From: JBBRXJ01 sp038248505
Lineage (GTDB): Bacteria > Bacteroidota > Bacteroidia > Bacteroidales > JBBRXJ01
NCBI GenBank assembly: GCA_038248505.1
Contig: JBBRXJ010000009.1
Coordinates: 1 to 57,169, forward strand
Direction: 5' to 3'
Length of the DNA: 57,169 nucleotides
In this document: positions 8,571-16,620 of the stretch, piece by piece
Position numbering within the stretch: position 1 is the first letter of the stretch
Layout of the letters: every line of letters begins with the position of its first letter
Translations under genes and position numbers: made by a program
The notes under the pieces: generated by a model
Database searches by the model: none
The model's input: the letters and a program-made list of their open reading frames with translations, nothing else
What the model was told of the DNA's origin: nothing

Positions 8571-9086
8571 ATGTCTGAAAATGAAAAAAACAAGAAACTT
8601 CAAGAGCTCCTAGCTAGGCTTAATTCGCCTGATAATAATGTAGTTATAGGCGCAATAGGCGATATTCGCAAAGCCGGAAATCCCTCCATGATCCCTTATA
8701 TTCTTGAATTGCTACGCAAAAATAAAGATGCGAATATTCAATCAGAGCTCAGTTGTTTTATGTCTGACTTAATTCATCAGGATGCAGTTGTGCACTTAAT
8801 GCAAGCATTATCTGATACGAAGTATAAAGAGGAGATGCCATTAATTGTATCTGCCTTATGGCAAAGTAGGCTTGACTTCTCTGATTATCTTAGCAAATTT
8901 GTTGAAATGGCCATAAAGGAAGATTTCATTGTAGCTTTTGATTGTCTTACAATAATAGAGAATTCAATGTCTTTGTTAAGTGATAAATCGATTCGTGAAG
9001 CTAAGGAAGCCTTATCAGCAATGGAATACAGCAAAGATCGTTTAGCTATTGTTAGTGCAATAAAAGATGTATTAAGTACTCAATAA
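8571..9086 (+). CDS. HEAT-repeat protein
   Basis: A 171-residue soluble protein with a charged start (MSENEKNKKLQELLARL), then alpha-helical repeats of the HEAT/PBS type, for example NVVIGAIGDIRKAGNPSMIPYI, and repeat-like units at about 55-80 and 85-115. No catalytic motif or signal peptide is visible, so it is likely a cytoplasmic scaffold. It is divergent from the YihY gene and converges with the DHOD-like gene, leaving one base between them. Confidence 0.7.
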   Translation: MSENEKNKKLQELLARLNSPDNNVVIGAIGDIRKAGNPSMIPYILELLRKNKDANIQSELSCFMSDLIHQDAVVHLMQALSDTKYKEEMPLIVSALWQSRLDFSDYLSKFVEMAIKEDFIVAFDCLTIIENSMSLLSDKSIREAKEALSAMEYSKDRLAIVSAIKDVLSTQ

Positions 9087-9087
9087 T

Positions 9088-10065
9088 TTATTCGACATTA
9101 CTAAAGTATTTCATGAATTGAGATCTCTCGTATATATCAGGAGAGATAATGTTTTTATAACTCATTTTGCCTTTAAACTCATCAATCGTTTTATAGTTTT
9201 TTCTGTCCATCCAAATCTCTAAATCCTTTAACATGGTTGGAATAATTGAAAGTCCACTTCTGTATAGTACGGAGCATATTTGAGTGCTTGAAGCACCCGC
9301 TAAAAGCATTTTAATTATAGCTTTTGAATCGTGTATTCCGGTTGATGCAGAGATATCAATTTTAGGTACAATACCAGAAACGATTCCAATCCATCTTAGT
9401 GATTGACGTATATCAGAAGGAGAACTAAAAATTTCAGCAGCCCTGAATTCTAATTTTTCAATGTCAATATCGGGTTCGTAGAATCTATTAAATAGTACCA
9501 CCCCTGAAATGCCATGTGCATTTAATGTTTCAACAATACCTGGGATATTGCTGAAATGATAGCCTAGTTTTATAGCTACAGGGATTTTAATTGATTTACA
9601 TATTCTATCAGCGGTGGCTGTATATAAGTTTTCAAATGTTAAGCCGTCTTTAGATTTGTTTGTTGGAATGTGAAAGAGGTTTACTTCTAGTGAATCAGCG
9701 CCTGCTTGTTCAATTTTCTGTGCGAATTCAGTCCAACCTGTAGATGTAGTGCAACAAATGCTTGCAATTACAGGAATTTTAACGCTTTTTTTTGCATCAG
9801 AGATCAGTTTTAGATATTCATCAACTGATTTTAATTTTATATAGTTTTTAATATAATCAAGCGCTTCGGTATGTTCTGCCGATGAAGCCATTGAAATAAC
9901 TTCATGGGTGATTTGTTCTTCAAATAGCGATTTAAGTACTACTGCCCCAGCACCATATTTTTCAAGCTCAATAATTTTGCTTACGGAACTGGTAAGCCCA
10001 CTACTACTTACAATTATAGGGTTTTTTAAATTTAGCCCAAGATACTTTGTTGAGATATTTGCCAT
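9088..10065 (-). CDS. dihydroorotate dehydrogenase-like flavoprotein (paralogue 1)
   Basis: A TIM-barrel FMN protein of the PyrD/DHOD-like family, 325 residues. It opens TKYLGLNLKNPIIVSSSGLT and keeps AVVLKSLFEEQ, PVAIKLGYHF and the C-terminal phosphate-binding glycines (SASTGIHD, LLAGASS). The loop that in true class 1 DHODs reads N-L-S-C-P-N, with the catalytic Cys, here reads N-L-F-H-I-P, so the usual base is missing and pyrimidine synthesis is unlikely. Such proteins in Bacteroidota and cyanobacteria often lie near redox genes; the reaction is unknown. A close paralogue is the last gene of the hox cluster at 46 kb. yggS lies 29 bases upstream on the same strand. Confidence 0.85.
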   Translation of the reverse strand: MANISTKYLGLNLKNPIIVSSSGLTSSVSKIIELEKYGAGAVVLKSLFEEQITHEVISMASSAEHTEALDYIKNYIKLKSVDEYLKLISDAKKSVKIPVIASICCTTSTGWTEFAQKIEQAGADSLEVNLFHIPTNKSKDGLTFENLYTATADRICKSIKIPVAIKLGYHFSNIPGIVETLNAHGISGVVLFNRFYEPDIDIEKLEFRAAEIFSSPSDIRQSLRWIGIVSGIVPKIDISASTGIHDSKAIIKMLLAGASSTQICSVLYRSGLSIIPTMLKDLEIWMDRKNYKTIDEFKGKMSYKNIISPDIYERSQFMKYFSNVE

Positions 10066-10094
10066 AACTATTAATGTTTATACAAATGTACAAT

Positions 10095-10769
10095 TTATTT
10101 ACTATTTCTTTCCCCAAAGATGTTGCTTCCTATTCTGATGAGTGTACTCCCTGCTTTTATAGCAATCTGATAATCGCCTGACATTCCAATTGATAATTCA
10201 TTGAAATTAATATTATCTAAAAAATACTTGTTTTTTATCAGGTCAAAAAAAACTTTTAAATGCTGAAATTCTTTTGCAATTTGTACTTGATCAACTGTTT
10301 GAGAAGCCATTCCCATCAAGCCTTTTATCCGAATATTCTGTAAATCTTTAAAGCCTGAGTATTCAAGTAAGGTTGTTGCTTCAGCTTGTGATAAGCCGAA
10401 TTTAGTTTCCTCGTTCGCAATATGTATTTGCAATAAGCAATCAATAATTCGATTTCTTTTTAGTGCATATTTATTTAGTTCTTCAAGAAGCATCAAGCTG
10501 TCAATACTTTGAACCATATGAATAAATGGTGCAATGTATTTTACCTTATTTCTTTGCAAATGGCCTATCATGTGCCATTCTATATCGTCAGGTAGTGCGT
10601 CGTATTTTGTCATTAGTTCTTGAACTCTACTTTCGCCAAAGATTCGTTGCCCGGCGTTATAGGCATCCATAATTTCTGAATCGGATTTGAATTTTGATAC
10701 AGCAACAAGCCTTACATTACGAGGAATTGTTTTTAGTATGTCAGCTATATTATTTGCAATGGATGTCAT
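10095..10769 (-). CDS. YggS/PROSC family PLP homeostasis protein
   Basis: A cytoplasmic fold-type III PLP-binding protein that buffers pyridoxal phosphate and affects amino-acid pools. Signatures seen in 224 residues: VAVSKFK (the PLP lysine), FGESRVQE, WHMIGHLQRNK, VQSIDS, the ETKFG segment, GLMGMAS, and the C-terminal LSIGMSGDY and RIGSNIFGER. Length is normal for the family. Probably co-transcribed with the DHOD-like gene downstream. A TATATTTG element sits just upstream. Confidence 0.93.
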   Translation of the reverse strand: MTSIANNIADILKTIPRNVRLVAVSKFKSDSEIMDAYNAGQRIFGESRVQELMTKYDALPDDIEWHMIGHLQRNKVKYIAPFIHMVQSIDSLMLLEELNKYALKRNRIIDCLLQIHIANEETKFGLSQAEATTLLEYSGFKDLQNIRIKGLMGMASQTVDQVQIAKEFQHLKVFFDLIKNKYFLDNINFNELSIGMSGDYQIAIKAGSTLIRIGSNIFGERNSK

Positions 10770-10788
10770 AGTTTATATTATTGTTAAT

Positions 10789-10796
10789 CAAATATA
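10789..10796 (-). promoter_or_regulatory. putative -7 element upstream of yggS
   Basis: TATATTTG on the minus strand, 19 bases before the ATG. Matches the TAnnTTTG consensus; only a loose TTTTC stands where the -33 box should be. Confidence 0.45.
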
Positions 10797-10799
10797 CAA

Positions 10800-11110
10800 A
10801 AAACATCAGTCGAAAATTATATTTTGATTTTTTGGGCGTGTTTTTATAGATTATTCGTTAGTAAACCAGCCCGTCATACTTTGGTATTAAAGAAGGTTAA
10901 TTATGAGAAAACAAACTTGATATTCATTGAAATCATCGGTCATTGATGCCCTCGAAGTGACCGTCTCACATCCACCTAAAATTAAAATTAGTTTTTATAA
11001 TTATAATGTTTAGGTTTAAATATTTGCTAACTTTCTTATACCCTTAGCCGCTATGAGAATCTTTTGATTATTTCGTGGTAAGTCTTAATTAATCAAAACT
11101 TAAATAATAA
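10800..11110. other. gene-free intergenic stretch with a GC-richer block
   Basis: No gene is supported. The part from about 10,860 to 10,976 is noticeably richer in GC than its flanks and holds CGTCTCACATCCACC (10962-10976), whose complement nearly matches a stretch at 36375-36388. One minus-strand frame is open for a short distance, but no start, RBS or recognisable protein supports coding. It may be a decayed or repeated intergenic element. Confidence 0.5.
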
Positions 11111-11149
11111 AAAAAAAGCGACCTCGATTATGAATCTGGTCGCTTTTTT
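11111..11149 (-). terminator. intrinsic terminator after the DUF1015 gene
   Basis: Stem AAAAAAGCGACC / GGTCGCTTTTTT with a 14-base loop, with A and T runs on both sides, so it can work in either direction. It lies 14 bases past the stop of the DUF1015 gene. Confidence 0.8.
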
Positions 11150-11162
11150 ATGACTTTATATT

Positions 11163-12407
11163 TTATATTAAGCTGTGAATCATTAAGCCACTTCGCAGTT
11201 TAGGCTCAAACCAGGTAGTTTTTGGTGGCATAATATTATTTGTGTCAGCAATATCAAAAAGCTGTTTCATTGAGACGGCATAAAGAGCAAAGGCTACAGC
11301 CATTTCACCACTATCAACTCGTTTTTTTAATTCGCCTAAACCTCTTATACCACCAACAAAATCAATACGCTTGTCGGTGCGTAAATCTTTTATGCCAAGT
11401 ATAGGTTCAAATAATTGCTCTGAGAGTATGGTAACATCGAGGCAAGCTATAGGGTCTGAATCATTATATGTGCCTTGTTTTGCTGATAATGAATACCATT
11501 TGCTACCCAAATACATACTCATTTGATGTAGCTTTTCAGGTTTGTATTCATTGTTTCCTTTTTCTTCAACTACAAAACTTTTATGTAGTTTCTCAATAAA
11601 TTCGGAGGCGCTAAGTCCGTTTAAATCTTTAACTACACGATTGTAATCGAAAATTTTAAGTTGATTGTCAGGAAAGTGAACTGCTAAAAAAAAGTTGTAT
11701 TCTTCATTTCCATTATGATTTGCATTTGCTTCTTTGCGTTCTTTGGCAACTTTTGCAGCTGCGTTTGATCGGTGATGCCCATCAGCAACATATGTGTGCG
11801 GTACTTTTTTGAATAATTCAACAATGCTATTTATGGTGTTTTTGTCGCTTATAGTCCATAGGTGATGGCCAATCCCATCGTCAGCTATAAAATTGTAGTC
11901 GGGTGTTTTTTTTATTTCTGAAGAAACAATTTCGTCAATTTCTTTTTTAGCAGGATAAGCAAAGAATACGGGTTCGTAATTCTTATTGCTATATCGAATA
12001 TGGTTTTTTCGGTCTTCTTCTTTATCTGGACGGGTTAGTTCATGTTCTTTAATAGTACCATTTAAATATTCTTCAGCAGATGCACAAGCCATGATGCCAT
12101 ATTGGGTTCGACCATCCATTGTTTGCGCATAAATATAGATGTTTTCAGTAGTATCGTTGAAAAGTACTTTATTTGAAAGTAATTTATTAAAACTCTCAAT
12201 ACCTTTTTTATATACATCAATAGCGTGCTCATCCATAGTGTCAGGCAAATCTATTTCGGGTTTAATTACATGCAAGAATGAATTTTCCTTGCCTTGTGCC
12301 ATTTGTCGTGCTTCTATTTTATTAATTACATCATAAGGTTTGCAAGCTACTTGCGCTGCTTTTTCTTGCACAGGGCGTATGCCTTTGAAAGGTCTAATCA
12401 TTACCAT
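11163..12407 (-). CDS. DUF1015 family protein
   Basis: A 414-residue cytoplasmic protein. The opening IRPFKGIRPV, then CKPYDVIN, is diagnostic of DUF1015, as are LTRPDKEEDRKNHIRYSN, the central PHTYVADGHHRSNAA and VGGIRGLGEL near the end. The family is linked to serine metabolism by constant neighbourhood with serA and serC in Bacteroidota and clostridia; some relatives are serine kinases of the SbnI/SerK type, so an ADP/ATP-dependent serine or SAM-related role is possible but not shown here. It is third in serC-serA-DUF1015. A hairpin separates it from serA, so its level may be set by readthrough or a second start site. Confidence 0.88.
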   Translation of the reverse strand: MVMIRPFKGIRPVQEKAAQVACKPYDVINKIEARQMAQGKENSFLHVIKPEIDLPDTMDEHAIDVYKKGIESFNKLLSNKVLFNDTTENIYIYAQTMDGRTQYGIMACASAEEYLNGTIKEHELTRPDKEEDRKNHIRYSNKNYEPVFFAYPAKKEIDEIVSSEIKKTPDYNFIADDGIGHHLWTISDKNTINSIVELFKKVPHTYVADGHHRSNAAAKVAKERKEANANHNGNEEYNFFLAVHFPDNQLKIFDYNRVVKDLNGLSASEFIEKLHKSFVVEEKGNNEYKPEKLHQMSMYLGSKWYSLSAKQGTYNDSDPIACLDVTILSEQLFEPILGIKDLRTDKRIDFVGGIRGLGELKKRVDSGEMAVAFALYAVSMKQLFDIADTNNIMPPKTTWFEPKLRSGLMIHSLI

Positions 12408-12433
12408 AATATAGTTATTTAATATGTAAAAAG

Positions 12434-12461
12434 AAAAGGGAAACGGTTTTGTTTCCCTTTT
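12434..12461 (-). terminator. hairpin between serA and DUF1015 (terminator or attenuator)
   Basis: An 11-bp perfect stem, AAAAGGGAAAC / GTTTCCCTTTT, with a 6-base loop, followed on the minus strand by CTTTTT. The T run is modest, so partial termination within the ser operon is more likely than a full stop. Confidence 0.6.
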
Positions 12462-12475
12462 CGGATATTTTTTTC

Positions 12476-13399
12476 CTAATTATTTACCTGATAGGTTCTG
12501 TCGTCTTTTTCTAAAAAGTTGATTATTTGTCGAGCCGCTGCAACCCCTGCATTAATATTCGCTTCTGTAGTTTGAGCTCCCATTTTTTTAGGGGTGAAAA
12601 AGAATCTGCCAGCAAAGTTTTTTTCAATCTCATCCTTGCAATCAGGTGCAATATCTGAGATATATCTGAAATCATCACTTTCTTTATAAATGCGTAACAT
12701 GTCGTCTTCATTAATTACCTCTTTGCGAGCGGTATTCACTAATACTGCATTTTTGGGCATTTTTGATAGCAAGGTATAGTTAATCGATTTTCTTGTTTTT
12801 TCAACCAAAGGTACGTGCAATGAAATATATTGACAAGTAGAATATAAATCATGTGCATTATCAATATAGGTAATTCCATCTTTTTCCATAAGATCTTTTG
12901 GAACAAAAGGGTCGTATGCATATACCTCCATTCCAAAACCTTTTGCAATTTCAGCAACATAGCGCCCTACATTGCCATAGGCATGAATACCCAATTTACG
13001 ACCACGAAGTTCGGTTCCTGAAGATCCATTAAAGTTGTTTCGAGCAACACTCACCATCATACCTAATGCTAACTCTGCAACAGCATTTGCATTTTGCCCT
13101 GGTGTGTTCATTACTACAATTTTTCTTTGTGATGCTGATTCTAAATCAACATTATCATAACCAGCACCTGCACGTACAACTATTTTTAATTTATCAGCAG
13201 CATTAATAATTTCTTTATCGATCAGGTCGCTTCTAATAATAATTGCGTCTATCCCTTTAATAGCTTCAATTAGTTGTGTTTTTTGCGTGTATTTTTCACA
13301 TAAAAGCACGTCGTAATTTGCCCCTTCAAGCACATTTCGAATCTTTTTTACTCCCTCTGAATTGAATGGTTTATCTGTTGCTATTAATACTTTTGCCAT
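12476..13399 (-). CDS. serA: D-3-phosphoglycerate dehydrogenase, short form with Lys at the usual catalytic His
   Basis: First step of serine synthesis (3-phosphoglycerate to 3-phosphohydroxypyruvate, NAD-dependent). Seen in 307 residues: substrate loop VRAGAGYDNVD, Rossmann fingerprint GNVGRYVAEIAKGFGMEVYAYDP, catalytic Arg in VNTARKE, and the C-terminal TPKKMGAQTTEA. In most 2-hydroxyacid dehydrogenases that last segment is TPH-x-GAST with a catalytic His; here Lys (271/272) replaces it. Short, ACT-less enzymes with Lys are the 'type IIIK' PGDHs described for Entamoeba and Bacteroidetes. No ACT domain means no serine feedback site is visible. It starts 12 bases after serC. Confidence 0.93.
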   Translation of the reverse strand: MAKVLIATDKPFNSEGVKKIRNVLEGANYDVLLCEKYTQKTQLIEAIKGIDAIIIRSDLIDKEIINAADKLKIVVRAGAGYDNVDLESASQRKIVVMNTPGQNANAVAELALGMMVSVARNNFNGSSGTELRGRKLGIHAYGNVGRYVAEIAKGFGMEVYAYDPFVPKDLMEKDGITYIDNAHDLYSTCQYISLHVPLVEKTRKSINYTLLSKMPKNAVLVNTARKEVINEDDMLRIYKESDDFRYISDIAPDCKDEIEKNFAGRFFFTPKKMGAQTTEANINAGVAAARQIINFLEKDDRTYQVNN

Positions 13400-13411
13400 T
13401 TAATAATTAGA

Positions 13412-14479
13412 TTAATGTGATTTTTCAAATTCCTTCATGCAATCTACCATAACTTTCACACTTTCAATAGGCATTGCATTATATATTGAAGCGCGGAAAC
13501 CACCGACAGAGCGATGTCCTTTAATTCCAACTATCCCTTTTGATTTAGTGAAAGTCATGAATTCATCTTCTAATTGTTTGTAGTTTTCGTCCATAACAAA
13601 TGTAACATTCATCATTGAGCGATCTTCAACTACTGCTGTGCCCTTAAATATTTTATTGCGATCAATTTCATCATAAAGGATCTTCGCTTTATCTTTGTTG
13701 ATGGTATACATTTTTTCAACACCACCAATACTCTTTAACCATTTCATGGTTTGTAAGCAGGTATAAATATTAACACAAGGTGGTGTATTGTACATTGAAC
13801 CATCTTTAATGTGTACATTATAATCAAGCATACTTGGGATAGGACGGCCTGTTTTGCCTAGTAAGTTTTCTTTTACAATTACAAAAGCAACTCCAGCAGG
13901 ACCTAAATTCTTTTGAGCACCTCCATAAATCATTGCATATTTTGACACATCCGTTGGACGACTCATAAAGTCAGATGACATGTCAGCTATTAACGGTATT
14001 TTAGAGTCGATGTCGGTTTTTATTTCGGTGCCAAATATGGTGTTGTTTGTAGTAATATGGAAATAATCAGCGTCTGTAGGAACACTGTAATTCTTTGGAA
14101 TGTAGTTAAAGTTTGCATCTTTTGATGAGGCTACTTCAGTTACTTCCCCGAAAAATTTAGCTTCTTTTAATGCTTTAGAAGCCCATGTACCTGTATTAAG
14201 ATAGGCGGCTTTTGTTTTCAGGAAATTATAGGGTATCATACAGAATTGCATGCTCGCACCACCACCTAAAAAAAGAACTTGGTAACCAGCTGGTACGTTG
14301 AGAAGTTCTTTCATTAATGACTGTGCTTCATTCATTACAGCTTCGTAATCAGAACTTCTGTGAGAAATTTCCATTATAGATAGGCCGATACCATTGAAAT
14401 CAAGAATTGCTTTGGCGGTATTTTCAATTGCAACTTGAGGCAAGATTGAAGGGCCAGCGTTAAAATTATGCTTTTTCAT
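13412..14479 (-). CDS. serC: phosphoserine aminotransferase
   Basis: PLP enzyme converting phosphohydroxypyruvate and glutamate to phosphoserine; it may also serve pyridoxal synthesis. The 355-residue sequence shows HNFNAGPSILP at the start, SHRS, LFLGGGASMQF, ADMSSDF (PLP pyridine Asp), YGGAQKNLGPAG (PLP lysine) and GHRSVGGFRASIYNA near the end, all at positions normal for SerC. First gene of serC-serA-DUF1015; phosphoserine phosphatase activity may come from ThrH at 23 kb. Confidence 0.96.
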   Translation of the reverse strand: MKKHNFNAGPSILPQVAIENTAKAILDFNGIGLSIMEISHRSSDYEAVMNEAQSLMKELLNVPAGYQVLFLGGGASMQFCMIPYNFLKTKAAYLNTGTWASKALKEAKFFGEVTEVASSKDANFNYIPKNYSVPTDADYFHITTNNTIFGTEIKTDIDSKIPLIADMSSDFMSRPTDVSKYAMIYGGAQKNLGPAGVAFVIVKENLLGKTGRPIPSMLDYNVHIKDGSMYNTPPCVNIYTCLQTMKWLKSIGGVEKMYTINKDKAKILYDEIDRNKIFKGTAVVEDRSMMNVTFVMDENYKQLEDEFMTFTKSKGIVGIKGHRSVGGFRASIYNAMPIESVKVMVDCMKEFEKSH

Positions 14480-14655
14480 ATTGCTTATTATTTTAAGATG
14501 TTAAATGAGGTTACAAAAGTGCATTTTTAATCAATATCCATATTCAGAATTTCATTTTATTTTATCGGATTTTATTAACCAATTAAATAGTTGAAATTCA
14601 GTATTTAAACGTTTTTATTGTTATTTAATTCACAATAAATACATGAAAAAAATCA

Positions 14656-15360
14656 TTAAAAACAAATTAATTGTTCCTCTTTGTAATAGGGTATTTTATC
14701 TGTGATATTTGTTTGCATACAAGCATTTAAAACTTCAGGCATTCCAAGGCGGGCGGTCCAAGTGAGTTTATTAGTATATTTCGCCACATCTAGTTTTGCC
14801 GTATTCCATAAATCGATAGATGCTAATGTAGCGTCGCACAATGCAGAGAATTGATTAGAATTAATTAGGATTTCAGAAAGGGCACCAGCAAATAAACTGT
14901 CTTCAAGATTGAATCGTTTTTTCCATCCGGCACAAAAAATGACAACATCATTGTTTTGTCTTATAAGAAAGTTAGCCAAAGCATCGAGGTTACTGAATGC
15001 ACCGATTAAAGCTAGCTTGCTTTCAGCAGCCATTTTAATAATTTTAGTGCCATTGGTGGTGCTGTAAACAATGGTTTTTCCAGCTACTCTCTCTTTTGTA
15101 AAATGCTGAGGTGAATTGCCAAAATCGGCAAAATCAATTTTTATACCGTCACGTTCAGCAGCTACAATAAAGCCTTTGTCTTTGTAGTTTCGAGCCTCTT
15201 CTAAAGTACTTACAGGAATGATACTATTGACATTGTTCATAAAAGCAGCACAAATGGAGCTTGATGCTCGTAAAATATCAACGACTACTACAATAGCATT
15301 CTTATTCTCATGCACAGGATAGAGTAAGGGCGAAAAACAAACGTCAACGGAAGGTATCAT
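14656..15360 (-). CDS. comB: 2-phosphosulfolactate phosphatase family protein (ComB)
   Basis: ComB family, a Mg-dependent phosphatase fold first described in coenzyme M synthesis. Signatures: VVVDILRASSSICAAF, FGNSPQHFT, IVYSTTNGTKII and FCAGWKKRFNLEDSLFAGAL. The open frame runs 46 codons upstream into gcvT; the ATG at 15360 (MIPSVDVCFSP) is 11 bases after the gcvT stop and starts the conserved domain, so it is preferred (234 residues). Coenzyme M synthesis is not expected in Bacteroidota and the true substrate is open, perhaps another sulfonate or phospho-acid. Co-transcribed with gcvT. Confidence 0.87.
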   Translation of the reverse strand: MIPSVDVCFSPLLYPVHENKNAIVVVVDILRASSSICAAFMNNVNSIIPVSTLEEARNYKDKGFIVAAERDGIKIDFADFGNSPQHFTKERVAGKTIVYSTTNGTKIIKMAAESKLALIGAFSNLDALANFLIRQNNDVVIFCAGWKKRFNLEDSLFAGALSEILINSNQFSALCDATLASIDLWNTAKLDVAKYTNKLTWTARLGMPEVLNACMQTNITDKIPYYKEEQLICF

Positions 15361-15370
15361 TAGAGAAAAA

Positions 15371-16471
15371 TTAAGAAAGTGATCGTTTATTGATGAAAGG
15401 CATTTGAACAATTTTAGCTTTGAGGTTTTTCTCGCGAATTTTGATGTACACTTCGGTTCCTCTTTTAGCCATTTCAGTTGAAATATACGCCATTCCAATT
15501 CCTAAATTGAGTGTAGGCGACATTGTGCCAGAGGTAATTACTCCAATTTTTTTATTATGAGGGTCAAATATTTCATATCCATGCCGAGGAATACCTCTAT
15601 CAATCATTTCAATACCAACGAGTTGTTGTTTAACACCCAGGTTTAATTGATCAATATATATATTCCTATCTATTAATTGTTCTTTTATTTGAGGTTTTGT
15701 AATCCATCCAAGTCCGGCTTCAATAGGAGAGGTCTGATCATCGATATCATTACCGTAAAGACACATTCCTGCTTCCAATCTAAGCGTGTCGCGCGCGCCA
15801 AGACCAATAGGTTTAATTGCTGCATCAGCACCAGCTTCCATAAGTATTTTCCAAAGATTTACTGCTTGATCATTATGCAGGTAAAGTTCAAATCCTTGTT
15901 CCCCTGTATATCCTGTTTTAGATATAATGACATCATTTATAGTACCTACTTTACCAACTATAAATGTAAAGGGTTTCATTTCATTAAGTGATTGATTCAC
16001 TAACTTTTTTAATGTGTCAGCAGCCTTGGGTCCTTGCAGTGCAAGCTGTGACATGCGGTCAGATGCATTTTCAAGCACCACTTCGTTATTGTTGTTTTGT
16101 GTGAGCCAAGCCCAATCTTTATCTGTATTTGATGCATTAACAACCAATAAATATTTTTCGTTGTTATACATATATATAAGTAAATCATCAACGATGCCCC
16201 CTTTCCCATTTGGGAAACAAGCGTATTGAATTTTCCCCGGAATGAGTTTTGAAACATCATTAGAAGTGGTTTTTTGCAGAAATTTTAAACTATTTGGCCC
16301 TTTAACCCATATTTCGCCCATGTGAGAGACATCAAAGAGACCAACAGCATTGCGAACCGTCGTATGCTCATCTTTAATGCCAGAATATTCAACAGGCATT
16401 AAATAGCCAGCAAAGGGAACCATTTTAGCTCCTAATGATTCATGAATTTCTTTAAGGGGAGTTTGTTTCAT
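15371..16471 (-). CDS. gcvT: glycine cleavage system aminomethyltransferase (T protein)
   Basis: Transfers the methylene group from the aminomethyl-lipoyl H protein to tetrahydrofolate. The 366-residue sequence has the family run KMVPFAGYLMPVEY, LFDVSHMGEI, TSNDVSKL, ALQGPKA, YTGEQGFELY, GLGARDTLRLEAGMCLYGND and SPIEAGLGW, then the C-terminal GVITSGTMSP. No other gcv genes are nearby, as is common in Bacteroidota. A TACATTTG element lies 70 bases upstream. Confidence 0.96.
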   Translation of the reverse strand: MKQTPLKEIHESLGAKMVPFAGYLMPVEYSGIKDEHTTVRNAVGLFDVSHMGEIWVKGPNSLKFLQKTTSNDVSKLIPGKIQYACFPNGKGGIVDDLLIYMYNNEKYLLVVNASNTDKDWAWLTQNNNNEVVLENASDRMSQLALQGPKAADTLKKLVNQSLNEMKPFTFIVGKVGTINDVIISKTGYTGEQGFELYLHNDQAVNLWKILMEAGADAAIKPIGLGARDTLRLEAGMCLYGNDIDDQTSPIEAGLGWITKPQIKEQLIDRNIYIDQLNLGVKQQLVGIEMIDRGIPRHGYEIFDPHNKKIGVITSGTMSPTLNLGIGMAYISTEMAKRGTEVYIKIREKNLKAKIVQMPFINKRSLS

Positions 16472-16541
16472 AGGGCTCCAATATTATGAATGTATGGTTA
16501 AATTGTTGTTTTGTTAAGTAATATTATAGGGAATGCATATA

Positions 16542-16549
16542 CAAATGTA
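16542..16549 (-). promoter_or_regulatory. putative -7 element of gcvT-comB
   Basis: TACATTTG on the minus strand, matching TAnnTTTG. It lies between the terminator of the upstream OmpA-family gene and gcvT, as expected for a fresh start of transcription. No riboswitch-like glycine aptamer was recognised in the short leader. Confidence 0.45.
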
Positions 16550-16572
16550 AAAAAATATGTGGCGATATAAAA

Positions 16573-16606
16573 AAACAAAGCACCACCTTTAAGGTAGTGC
16601 TTTGTT
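16573..16606 (-). terminator. intrinsic terminator after the PorE-like gene
   Basis: Stem AACAAAGCAC / GTGCTTTGTT extended after one mismatch by ACCTT / AAGGT, followed on the minus strand by a T7 run. It lies 14 bases past the stop of the OmpA-family gene. Confidence 0.85.
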
Positions 16607-16620
16607 AAGAACTATTATTG

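Noticed and set aside
9088..10065. True pyrD for pyrimidine synthesis
   Set aside because: The catalytic Cys/Ser loop is replaced (N-L-F-H-I-P) and orotate-binding Asn residues are not evident, so it is called DHOD-like only.
15361..15498. N-terminal 46-codon extension of comB inside gcvT
   Set aside because: It reads the gcvT 3' end in another frame, and the conserved ComB domain begins at the ATG at 15360.
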